A stretch of 64,000 nucleotides of DNA from Circinella minor (taxonomy: Eukaryota > Mucoromycota > Mucoromycetes > Mucorales > Lichtheimiaceae), in the NCBI GenBank assembly GCA_016758965.1, contig JAEPRB010000030.1, forward strand, positions 62,001 through 126,000, given 5' to 3'. Under the pieces are notes generated by a model, which was not told the DNA's origin, ran no database searches, and was given only the letters and a program-made list of their open reading frames with translations. Position 1 is the first letter of the stretch. The number at the start of each line of letters is the position of its first letter. Made by a program: the position numbers and the translations under genes. This document shows, one piece after another, positions 24,205 to 35,256 of the stretch.

Positions 24205-26743
24205 GAATCAATAAGCCACGTCGAATTTGTGAGGAATAGCTGTCTGGATCCCACTGGTTTTGAGCCTGTTAAATTCTTTTCACACTTCCAGTTCAAGACT
24301 TCAGCTTGTGAATTTACAAATAATGTATTGAAAGAAGTCGTAGAATCTTTGAAGAGCGATTGTGATGAACAAATTGTGGCGTGGGGAGAACGTTATAGTA
24401 AATATAACTATCAGGTAACTGCGAATCGTTTTTCTTAGGCTTACAAGTAATTCTCATGTCCGAAACTATGTAATAGGTTTTGGAGACAACATTCATTGAT
24501 GAGTATTGGTTGTCAGTTTCTGCCAGGTCAACGGAAACAATGCGACGATTGGTAACAGAACAACAATCACAGTATAAGTGGTCCACGTTTTACGAAAGAA
24601 AAATATGGGGCAACCCAGAAAATAAGAAAAACAAGACATCATAACGAGCAACAGGAAGCTTCAAAAACAAGCAGAATCAAGGTTCTTAAGGTAAATTAAA
24701 AAAAACTACGAACAGGTGAAGTTATTTGATCCGCTTGCAATGCTAAATAAAAACTTTTTATAGTTGTTGGATGAGATCAGTCAAGATGAAGTGACCGTAT
24801 CATGGACCGATAAATCACTTGGAAATATATTAAAAGAATACACTAAAGCTTTTGTAAACAATCAAGTCGATCAAGATTTTCATGGGTTTATTCTGTAAGT
24901 AACTGCAGCAAAGACTTTGTTAGAGTAAACCAACTTACAATTTGCCTATTTTACTTTTTTTAGCCTCTTCCAAAACAATATTCTAAATCTGATTGACCGC
25001 AGCAACAAAAGACAGAAGAAGATTTTTACAAAAACACAATGGAGAGAACTAAAAGATACATATCTTATTACGGCGGAACGGTTAAATGTAGACCGAAAAA
25101 TAATGGATTCTATCAAAAAATTGTCCAAGGTAAAACGTAAAAAAAGAAGGAAACATTTATAGAACTGAGAAAGATCGATATAAATACTAATAGACAACTT
25201 ACATAGACCACAGGAAGAACTATTTATAGTGGTATTGATCTTACTCGAAAAGTGTACAAGAAAACGATTATGACTGGTGTTGTATCCAACCTACAATGGC
25301 TTCATAATAACGGTCATTTAATATTATATATTTAATACAGCATAGTTCAAATATGTTTCACTGACATTTTGGTATTTCACGGTCTGTTTCAATGACTCTT
25401 AATGTTAAAGAAGTCCGTCTTCTTTATTGATACTATTTGACACCTGCGTTGATATATTATTTTATCAATGGAAAAACGTATAGGATAAAATGTTCACATA
25501 TATTATTGTCATTATTCATCGTCATTAACAAATCGGAAGACTATCATTGTTTCATACACGCATTTTTATTGATATACCCGACCATTGATTAGGATTTAAT
25601 ATAAACAGTGATAATATTTTATTATAATAAACTTCAGTTCAATTATTGTTCTTTTGGGTCTCGTTGACTTATTACTGTCTCTTTTATTTTATTAATTTCG
25701 ATTAATATAACAACTGGTGATGAACGAAATTTTGATTGCTTTGTACATAAAATGTAAGTAGAGAAGGTTTTTGGGTGGTCAATATAAGAGTCTATATATG
25801 ATACTTAAATTATACTAGTTTTATTATCATAATAGCCTTGAAATTCTTGAACGACATCTCGAACTTTTTAATGATGATGAAGAAAAAAAAAGTTGACCGA
25901 AAACGACTATGTTGTGCGGTTATGGGCTCCAATGCTTTTTGCTTTGTTTGAAGACTGTAGAAAGTTAAATTTGACATGGAAAGTTTTTTTGATAATTAAG
26001 ATTTGATTGGTAAAACCAATTTTTATTAATGAGCTGTATCATAAGTAACTATTAATAATAATAATACTAAAACCCAATTTTTCTATAGGGGAGAATCAGT
26101 TCTTTGTGGAGTTGGTGACGATAGCTACTACAAAGTGGATTTACGAGTGACCTTTCGTTATGAAAGACAGAACTATGTATTGTCCACTGGGGAATTCTCT
26201 AAATCAGCTAATCTTGGAAAAATGAGAACGGACCATGTAAAATTACTATTAGAAGGAAACATGATAATCGAGAATGCTAAAATTCATCATATGAAGCCCG
26301 AATTTTCTTTATTACAATGCGCAGGTAGGTTTTACTCAATTCTTAATATAACGGAAATCCATTCTATGAATCCACTCATACATATATATTAATATCAATA
26401 TTTGTATATTTGTTTATAGGAACTGAAGCTGATATTTTGCTCATGAAGGCTGTTGATAAGAAGTTTGCCATTGCAAACCGATCTACTCAACCCTTACACA
26501 TCTCTAGCAATCTTGCACCAGATAAGCTTATTTCTGTTTATAATTGTTTTCTTCAGTACAAGGTTTGTGTTTCTACAATTTGTTTATTTTGATCTGATTG
26601 GCATTTGGTACTAAAAATGTTCTTCAAAGCGTACTACAATCGACTTTAGGGATCTCATAGTTTCAGCAGCTGATGACACCCATACAAACGGTCTCAACCA
26701 GGCATGCAGATCAAACACATCTTTGCAAGAATCAGCAAACTGA
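24205..26743 (+). pseudogene. Multi-exon Mucorales-type gene with possible PD-(D/E)XK-like domain
   Basis: Putative exons with GT-AG borders are 24205-24414, 24477-24690, 24764-24894, 24964-25129, 25207-25335, a possible one ending 25752, then 25836-25982, 26089-26324, 26420-26562 and 26630-26743 (TGA). Most are open in a protein-like frame, and the last three join cleanly. Breaks: a frame change near 24640 (GNPENKKNKT then stop), a stop at 25333, and a phase mismatch between 25982 and 26089. The late exons read TENDYVVRLWAPMLFALFED, then KVDLRVTFRYERQNYVLSTG followed by EFSKSA; the D...(D/E)xxK-like spacing resembles nuclease-fold proteins found in many copies in Mucorales. Function is unknown. 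It may be a real gene whose exon borders I cannot fully resolve. Confidence 0.45.
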
Positions 26744-26784
26744 CGCATAACTGTATGTTTGAACATATATATAACTTGAAACTT

Positions 26785-27325
26785 TCACATGTACATTTGA
26801 ACGCCTTTTCTTCACTATAACTTGTATCACCCTCATATCCATCTATATTATTAAAATAATAACTTCTACACAAAAAAGGAAATTTTACTAGTTAAAAAAA
26901 TGTTATTTTATCACTAATATCTGGTATATTTTTTTTTACCTTAAAAAGTATTATACAGTCTTAAATATCGTTGCTACCAGGCGCAAAGCGCCGTTAGGGA
27001 ATCAAAGGGGGGGGGGGGCTTGCGACACAAACCGCTAAATGACCCGCAGCAAAGCGAGGAAGAGTTGCTAGTTCTTATTATAACATGCAATCCCTTTATA
27101 TATATCCAAGCATCGCTTCTTTATTACAACTTTTCAGACTCTCATACACATTTGAGCATCTCACTATTATACATTGTAACAGCCATATATTCATTCGACA
27201 AACGTTTTTTCTTCGCCATATTTTGTAAAATACATAAATACATTCAAACATTTTTTTCTTCATTATAATTTGTAAAATCCACATATACATTTTAACGCCT
27301 CTTTATTATAAATTGTGCTAAAAAA
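26785..27325. repeat. Degenerate ~47-bp minisatellite interrupted by an insertion
   Basis: Units of the type cat-tacattt-aacgcc-tttcttcattataatttgtaaa occur at about 26788-26833, 27143-27184, 27185-27233, 27234-27280 and 27281-27325, with a weaker one at 27072-27142. They are strongly diverged. The first unit is separated from the rest by the Helitron-like element at 26842-27071, which fits insertion into an existing array. Confidence 0.5.
26842..27071 (+). mobile_element. Non-autonomous Helitron-like element, 230 bp
   Basis: The element begins TCTATATTATTAAAATAA after an A at 26841 and ends CTAG followed by a T at 27072, that is A|TC...CTAG|T, the classical Helitron arrangement at an AT site. 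A hairpin-like CCCGCAGCAAAGCGAGG (27043-27059) lies 8 nt before the terminal CTAG, where Helitrons carry their 3' hairpin. A second perfect hairpin, GGCGCAAAGCGCC (26980-26992), and a G12-13 run lie inside. There are no terminal inverted repeats, no target-site duplication and no coding capacity. The stem of the 3' hairpin is imperfect. Confidence 0.62.
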
Positions 27326-27329
27326 TGCC

Positions 27330-28521
27330 TACTGTAGCATACTTGTTCAGATATTGCTCATTTGTTTGGTGTGTATAAACTATCTTATTACCTTCTTGGC
27401 AATTCAAAATATGGCGACAGCAAGTGGGTTCTTCTTTTAATTGCTTATGCATGATACTCATCAAACTCAACTATTAGTATAGATTATATCATATGTTTCG
27501 CTTGTTTATCTTCTGTTACCACAAATTACATAATATAAAAAGTTCTTACATTATATATATATATATAAATATACTTGGAAGGGTACATTTTGTACATCAA
27601 TAGCACCCAACTTATTTGAAACCTGAAGAAACAAAAAAAAGGCACATAAGGCTTATTCTTTTCATCAGAGGATTGTATATTTAGTGACACTTCCGATACA
27701 ATGAATTAGAAGTTCCTGCAATGCGGTGGTGAATTTTTCAAGTCTTAAATCTTATTAAGGGGGTATTTTAAGAGAAAGCTCTTTGTATGTGCAATCTTAT
27801 CTTTAAGACATGTTCATCTGAAATTGCAAAAGATAGCGGGTATGGAAAAAGTACAAAATATTTATACAGAAAAGTGTATTCGTGTTTTCATTTTAAAACA
27901 AACAATAAAAAATATATTTTCATATGGAATATCAGCTTGTTAGTCTGAAATTGCTTTATTAAATCACTAGTAGAAAGGATGCAAGACTAACACAGATATT
28001 CAAACAATCGGTTTTACATAAAAAAATTCAAACTCTTAGAAAGCTTGTGATCAGGCTCAATCATGAAGATTTCGAGGAACCGCTAACTTAATATTGTACT
28101 TTTCAGCAATATAAACGGAATCTAGTAAACAGATAGGTTCAACGCCATGTCTGCACAAGGATCTACGTGGAAAGTATGGATGGATACCACACGTAACGAT
28201 CACACTTCTCAAACTGCTCACGTAAATGAGTCAACCCTTGGTACTAGCTGCTTAGCACACTAGAGGCGTCTTAACCTTCAAGCTCGCCATAGTATTTGGA
28301 AGGTTAGGGAGAGTAGTATTGCTGGTGATGAGTGTCACGTCATGCTCTAGGCCGCGCTGACACACATCCAGAGACTTTTACGAAAATCCATCGGGCAGCT
28401 AATATAAACCGATACAGTAACTGCTCCACCGTAACCTTTTTGGAATCCTCAGCCTAAACAGAAACTTTACTACAAAGCTGGAAAAATCCATTCTTTTTTT
28501 CTCTCTCTCTCTTTCTCACAC

Positions 28522-28553
<32 letters not shown>

Positions 28554-29290
28554 AAATCATATATGTATTGGCGAATTAATTGTAGATTAGCGTATAACAG
28601 TACTTTTTGTTACTGATTTATGGTACAATCAGTGATGTATCAGCTTTTGCAGATGTGTACATGGCTTTTTTCGAGCTCCAATCGGCGGCCATATTGAAAT
28701 GGTCTATGGTAATGATTGTCTTAATATTGAAGTTATTTGTTTTACTTGCTTGTAGTTTAAAATCAAAACACATATTGTATCATAGTTCATAGCTTTTCAT
28801 TTTTTTCACGTATAAAGAAAAGTTATGACTTAGCAAAAAAAAAACAAAAACAAAACAAAACAAAAACAAAAAAAAACAAAAACAAAAAAAAACAAAAACA
28901 AAAAAAAACAAAAACAAAAAAAAAAAACAAAAAACAAAAGTACTTGTCTATATGGCAAACCCATTGTCGTTGTGTCTTTGATTCTGCCACCTTTTGGCCT
29001 AACGCTGTAGTTGCCTCCACCATACTCTTGAATAAAAAGTTCGAATGACAAAAAGACTTATTTCGGAAGCATTTAGGTAGTTACCACCATGTAAAATATT
29101 ATTCTTTGTATTGTCGCCTATCGGTATCTCAATAAATAAAAAAGATTAATGGGACAAAACTTATTGCTGTTGTTACGACCTATGGGTTACTTTGTAAATC
29201 AGAATGTGTTTGCACTTGAATAGCTCACTTCACACTGAATATGTACAAAATGTTATTTCCACAACTACTACAAATGTTAATATATAGAGC
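27330..29290. other. Intergenic DNA inside the transposon island
   Basis: Contains a conspicuously GC-richer stretch at about 28130-28450 that carries no long frame, a (CT)n/(CA)n microsatellite at 28497-28551 and an A-rich AAAAC-type repeat at 28833-28940. The GC-rich stretch includes GGTTCAACGCC at about 28137, which resembles a polymerase III B box, but no convincing A box or tRNA fold was found. No gene is recognised. Confidence 0.45.
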
Positions 29291-29292
29291 GT

Positions 29293-30616
29293 TTGGATAA
29301 TATGAAGGAAGAATGGAACAAAATACTGAAAAACATTCATATACGCGATATACAAAGAAAGATAAGGCTAAAATTTTTTAAATTGAAGATCGAAAAATGC
29401 ATGAGTGCTTTAGCAGCGATTAAGCAGTTATGTGTACACGTTTGTGCTGCACATAGATGGGAAAAATATTATAAAGAGGTTCCTGGTTTGATATTTAATT
29501 GTAAGAGAATGGGTCACAAACCCATTCTTAATGAGGAACATAAAAAGACAATCATTGGCTTTGTTGATAATAATCCTTCTGCTGTAACAGACTATTTAAT
29601 AGTTCAGTATAAATATGTAAATCTAAAAGTCTCTCACAGCACAGTTCATAAATGTATGATAATAGAATGCAGCTTATCATTGAAAGAGACAGAATTTCAC
29701 TCTACTGAAAGAAATAGAGTCTAGAAAAGATTAATAAACATTAAGACCACGTTCAAGAATGGGATTAAATAAATGTAGATTTCATGACTAACTGCATGTT
29801 TATTGATGAATCTCCATTCCACATAAATATGGAGCATACAAGAGGTTGGTCAAAGATTGGTACTTGTGTTATTGTAAAAGTAGCAACCACTAGAGCTAAA
29901 ACCACAACCGTACTGGATCCCATCTCTGCTCAGGATTAATCAAAACCAGTGTGAGAATACCCAGCTCTAATAAGAAGAGAAATACTGGCCAAGGATCTGA
30001 ACTTCTAAGCACTGGAACTGTAACATGTCATTATATTAGCTTTTTGAAGGAAACTTCAGATGACATGGATAAATACCCACAGATGAAGGGTCATTATCTG
30101 ATAATGGACAATGCTCCTATACACACTTCCACTGATATTGCAAAATATATCGAATACTGTGAATACCGATGTGCATATCTTCCTCCCTATTCTTCTGAGC
30201 TCAATCCTATAGAACAGTTTTGGTCAGTTGCAAAGAGTAAGATGAAGTGTCAATGATTCTTACAACAAGAGACTTTGACTACACGGATCCGTGAAGCATG
30301 TAATAAAGTAAAACCATCAGATTCCATTGGGTTTGTTTCTCATTCACATTGATGCTTAGAAAAGTTTAAAAAAGAGATCCTATAAGAGTTAAAAGTTTAA
30401 TGACAGTTGTCATTATTTTCTTTACAAGACGAGGAAAAATAAACAGTAAGTATAAGATGAGTAAAATTATCTTTCTTTTTTTTTATTATTATAGTGAATC
30501 ATCAAAACTTTATTTAAAAAGGTCAAAAAGGTCTTCATTAGACAGCTTTATTCTACATTCTAAATATTACTACTAGATATAAGCGACATTTATATCTAAA
30601 ATGTGATATTACTGTA
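29293..30616 (+). mobile_element. Transposase copy B, Tc1/mariner-like (DD34E), broken
   Basis: The N-terminal frame (29293-29724) carries helix-turn-helix-like sequence: RMGHKPILNEEHKKTIIGFV and VSHSTVHKCMI, typical of Tc1/mariner DNA-binding domains. A stop at 29722-29724 and frame changes follow, then FIDESPFHINMEHTRGWSKI (first catalytic Asp, about 29800-29860) and the frame ending at TGA 30254-30256 with IMDNAPIHTS and SSELNPIEQFW (second Asp, then Glu, 34 residues between). A further in-frame TGA occurs at about 30350. The right terminus is ATTACTGTA at 30608-30616. A matching left terminus upstream of 29293 was not found. Not functional as it stands. Confidence 0.8.
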
Positions 30617-31273
30617 GTTTTATTTTCCCTTATAAAGTGTTTAATTATTTTCTTTTTTGTACGTTGTAGATATTTAATTTTGTTGATTTTGTACTCAAAG
30701 ATGTATGATTATGAATTGTTACCTAGATCAAAAAAAATACAAAATGTAACATAAAATTAATCAAGATACGTTATAGAGCTACTTTTTATTATTTTTAAAT
30801 TAATCTAATTAAGTGGTTGTTGGTTATATTGTTTCCATAATATCGGGGGTTTTTTTTTCAAGAATATAGAAAAATTGGTCTGTTTGTGTATAAAGTGGTT
30901 GCGTGGGAATATGTATATAAGTTGCAATATTTTATTAATTAAACAGGGATTCTTGGTCAAGATAAGAAAAAAGTGGCGCTTTTAGAATAGTGGGAAAAAA
31001 CAACTAATAATTATAGATAAGGTTGAAGAAAACTAAAACTTGATGGGTTAGGTGGGATCGTGGTAAAAAAAAAAAAAAAAAAAGTCAGAAAAAAAGTGAG
31101 GGTTTAATTGGTTATTTGGATGGCGATAATGATGGTGTGTGTGTGTAACTTGATGAAAGGGATGATGATATGTACAAAATATAAATATAATATATGTAAT
31201 AATAATAATAATAATAATAAAAGATTTGACAATAATAGGGAGAAAAGAAAAAAAACATGTTTTTTCTTTTTTT
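30617..31273. other. Intergenic region downstream of the TBC gene
   Basis: AT-rich DNA with an A19 run near 31064 and an (AAT)n run at about 31199-31220. It holds the 3' flank of the minus-strand TBC gene. No gene is recognised. Confidence 0.5.
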
Positions 31274-34200
31274 TTACTGAATACCAGCTTTATGGAGTTT
31301 TTGTCTCATTTCTTCATAAGCACTTTCTCTTTCTGCATAATTCATCTTGAGACTAATTAAAACTGCTTCCACATCTCCGAGTTGACTTTCTAAATGACCA
31401 TTCTTTTGTAAAAGGTGTTTATTCTGTCGTTGAGTTTCTTCGATCGCAGGCATTGATGATTTTAATTGTTCCAGTTCTGTTTTAGTTTGTGATAACTGCC
31501 ATCGAAGTTGTTGACTATCATCTTCCATCCTTGCAACCTTCATTTTAGCGTCGATCACTTGTTGAGTTACCTCTTGGTGTTCATGTTCCAAGTTTCGATA
31601 GGATTTTTCAAGTCGTCGTACGTGACTAGATAGTTCAGTATTAATACGACGTAAATTTTCTTCTTGATTTTGAGATTTAGCTTCACGTGCTGCTTCATTG
31701 GTATGCTGTTTAGCAAGTCGTGTTAACAAACGAGAAGGAACATCCATACTATATGCATCATGTACAAAACCACTCTCATCATCCTATAATAAAAATTATT
31801 ACATCCCAATATTTGTTAATTTTATTTTTCTGGAGAAGCAGGGAATTGAAATAAAGATATATCTCTCCTATAAATGTATACTAACCTTATATGTATCAAA
31901 AACGGAGTTATTTAAAAAGTCCACCAAAGCTTCAAAGTCCATGTTTAATAAAGTATGTTGATTGCGGAACATTAAAGCCAAAGCGAAACGTAACACGACA
32001 TGAGATCCTTCAAGTAATACCATATCAAATACCCGGAATGCCAAATAAAGTGGACATTTACTTGCAAACAAGGTTAAGAACCATTGAGAAGCATACATAC
32101 TAGGTTGAACACCTTGAACTTCTAAATGTTTATGAATCTGGGGTAATTTTTGTTGTAAGATATGTTCAAATTGATAAAGTCGTTCATGAAGTAATTCCAT
32201 TTGTGGCATGAATTGCCCACGTAAACCATATTGACTCATCAATTTGATTAATACACAAAATGCCATATCATCCGGCATCTATACATATAACAATAATATA
32301 TATAAAATAATATTAGTTTCGTTTGTTTTTTTGTTTGCTTTTTCTTTAATTCTTTCCATTTTAAAATGATAATCATTATTACATGAAGTAAAAGACCTCC
32401 GACAATAAATGGTAATCCTTGACAATAACCAACTTGTTGATCAAAAAGACTATAAGCTTTTGTCACATTAAAAAGTGCTTCTTGACCTTCACCATCACGA
32501 TCTTTGAAAAATTCATGAGTAGGAAATGTTCGAGCCAAATCACGTTGAATTGATTTTTCATGTGGACTAATACGTTTTAAAAGTTCTCGATATTCCGATA
32601 CTAATTCACCATTATTACGAGATTTTGACATGATTTGCCATATGTATCCACGCAAGGAATAAGGAATACCAGCAATCATATGATGTTTAACAGAATCAGG
32701 TTGGGATCGCATCATATCATCCGTATCTTGAATAAATGCCTCCCAAAAATCTATTTAACGAAAAGAACAATGATTTAACAAAGTTAATCGCTTATATATT
32801 TCAATACATCTGATCCTCCAATTCTTCTCACCAACACACCCATATATATATATATATATATATACAGATGAGAGAGAGAAAAAATTACCATAATCTTGTT
32901 CAGAATCTGTTAGTTTTAAATCTTCAAGATGTTGTTTCGCTTCTTCTTTGAGTGCTATTTGTTTAGGAGAATCACGTGTCAATGAAGAAGAATGAATGGA
33001 TGGATGTTCTTCTGATGAACGACCAAACTTGGACATGAGTATATCATAGTAACTTGAAGCACTCGCATACGATAATCGATTATTTCCTTGAAAAGTAGAA
33101 GAAGGTGATGAAGGTTGAGATTGAAATCGGTAAAATTCAGACATGCGTCTACTTTGACGTTCTCGGTAAGCTGTAGATGGACGTTCGACAGCACGTGTAC
33201 CAGTACGAATAGAAGTTGGAGAACCAGCACGTTTGAATGGATTGAATGAACTTGATGCAAATGATTTTGCTCCGGCACTATCTGAGCGACTACGATTATT
33301 ACCGTTTTGGTATTCGGAAGAAGTAGTGGATCTAATTGATTCATGATCACTTGTAGATGATGTAGTTGAACCCGAAATGGTTGATTTTGAAATAGCCATT
33401 GGAATGCTCCCATTACTGCTATTCCTATTATTGTTGTTAGGAAGTGGCGGGAGTTCTTTTGCTCTTGTTTGCTGTTCAGTGATTGGTGTTTCTCCTTGTT
33501 CTTTATAATCATCCTTCTTCTTTTCTTTTTCTTCTTCTTTCATGATATGTGATTTGGGTGATTCTACTAATTCTTCTTTAAGTGGTTGTTCTGGAATTAT
33601 AGTTTCATCAGTAGTGTGATACATAGGTGTTTCCTCTTTTTGATTCGAAAGAGGTGTTTCTGTAATAGATTGTTCTTCCGATTTGAAAGTTGTAGTGTGT
33701 TGGAGTTGATCTTCTTCCATACCCATAGTGTGATAATGAGCAGGTGGTTCTTGCATAATAGATTGTTGCTGTGATACAGTTGTTTCTTTGACAACTTCTT
33801 GTGATTCATCTTCCTCACTTACAGTTTCAAAAGCCTTTGTCGTCGTTGTTGTTGTCGTTGTCATAGGCATAGGCGGCATAGGTGGTGGTTGAGGTCGTGA
33901 TACAGTGGTTGCTCTTCGTCTCCTTCCTGTTGTTGCCGTCATTGGTTTCCCTTCACTACCAGAAGATGAAAGTGCCACCGGTGATTCTTGTTGTTGTTGT
34001 TGTTGTTGTTGTGGTAATGTAAAATTATTTGGTTTCGATAGAGTAGCAGCTCTGGCACGACCACGACGAGCACTAGGCTGTTGATGTTCAATTTCTAATG
34101 GAGGAGGTGGAGGAGGTGGATGCTTTATTGCAGTTGGTGTAGTCATAGCTGTATCAACTGAGTAATCTGTATCACTTGAAGTTTCTGAAGAAGGTGAATA

Positions 34201-34587
34201 ATGATTTTTAGTTGTCGTTGTTGGGTTTTTCAATGTTGCTGGGGAAGCATCACTATCATCACTATCACTTTGGCTATCAACACTACTATCGTCGTCGTCT
34301 TCATCATCTGTTTTTACTTGAATTCGAAAACCAAAATGGTCTCGATATTCATTATTGTTTGGATTCATTAATGCTTCATCAACAACGTCTAAATCATAAT
34401 CACATAATGAAAATTGACCATCGTCGTCTTCTTCAGAATCTTGTTCGGACGAGTCTTCATAATCATTTTCTACATTGGAATGAATTTTATGTTTTGATGG
34501 TGATGTTGTTGATGGTACTGGCTCTGAAGAGTGAAATCCTGTTGGTGTTTCAGTGGTAGTAGTAGTCGAAATAGGTTCAGGAGCCAT
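31274..34587 (-). CDS. TBC-domain Rab GTPase-activating protein, Gyp5/EVI5-like
   Basis: Four exons (34587-32889, 32750-32383, 32278-31886, 31783-31274) splice in phase to 989 aa. Residues 1-560 are disordered: acidic, polyPro and polyGln tracts. The TBC domain begins at DFWEAFIQDTDDM. It holds the arginine finger in IQRDLARTFPTH (IxxDxxR) and the glutamine finger in VGYCQGLPF, then MPDDMAFCVLIKLM, YASQWFLTLFAS and FRVFDMVLLEG. The last 150 residues are a coiled coil (LRRINTELSSHVRRLEKSYR). This order matches Gyp5/EVI5-type GAPs that act on Rab proteins in exocytic or endosomal traffic. The start at 34587 is the first ATG after a stop-free upstream stretch without another ATG; a GA-repeat leader lies just upstream. 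Confidence 0.88.
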
Positions 34588-35256
34588 AATGTAAAAAAAA
34601 AAGGTAGGGTAGGGTGTTAAGAGCGAGAGAGAGAGAGAGAGAACCGGGGAAAGAAAAGAGTTTTTAATAATAATAAGTATTTGTACAACTTGATCTAAGG
34701 CAGTTGTCTTCCAAAAAAAAAAAAAAAAAACTAGTTTTATGATGTACAACACCAGAGCCGAAAAGGAACTTGTGACCTGAATATAAAAAAGCGCGAAAAC
34801 AAATTTCAGTATTTTTATTTGATCCCAAAAAAAAAAAGGGTCTCGTTCAATAATTCAATACTTAATAATATGACTAATAATATTATCAGGTTTATATTAT
34901 CTCTCTCTCTCTCTCTTTCTTTCGACTAAAAAAAAAGATGGCATATGTTTTATGTTGGACTCATTAATAATAACAATGTATTTCATGTTAAATAATAATA
35001 AATCGGACATCAATAATCATCAATAAACAAAGTGAGCCTCCTTGTTAGCATTTTGCTCTTTTCAAAGGACAAAGAGAACTAAAGTTTGCAATTTAAAAGG
35101 GGAAATAATCTATATATTTATTTATATTTGATAATTTTTTTTTTGTACTATATTACATATAATATACGCTGGTAAATTAATGCATATAGAAACTAATTAT
35201 AAGCGTAGTATAAATACAAAATTTATCAATCAAAATTATTATTGCTACTACATCTA
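34588..35256. other. Region between the Atg15-like and TBC genes
   Basis: Holds the presumed promoter/leader of the TBC gene (GA-rich run at 34625-34642, A18 at about 34714-34731, CT repeat at 34901-34916) and the 3' flank of the Atg15-like gene. No further gene is recognised. Confidence 0.5.

Larger units (their letters stand above)
23079..30616. mobile_element. Candidate composite Tc1/mariner-like element
   Basis: Two homologous transposase-bearing arms lie inverted at the ends of this 7.5-kb segment (23079-23752 and about 29933-30616). The outer end of each arm is the same: reading inward, TACTGTAATGTCAC at the left and TACAGTAATATCAC at the right, continuing with identical inward sequence. 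Both outer ends start at a TA dinucleotide, the target of Tc1/mariner elements. Inside lie a multi-exon gene (24205-26743) and a Helitron-like element. The two arms may instead be independent insertions, or the result of an inverted duplication. Confidence 0.4.

Noticed and set aside
28130..28160. GGTTCAACGCC resembling a polymerase III B box (tRNA or SINE)
   Set aside because: No matching A box at the right distance and no cloverleaf could be drawn.
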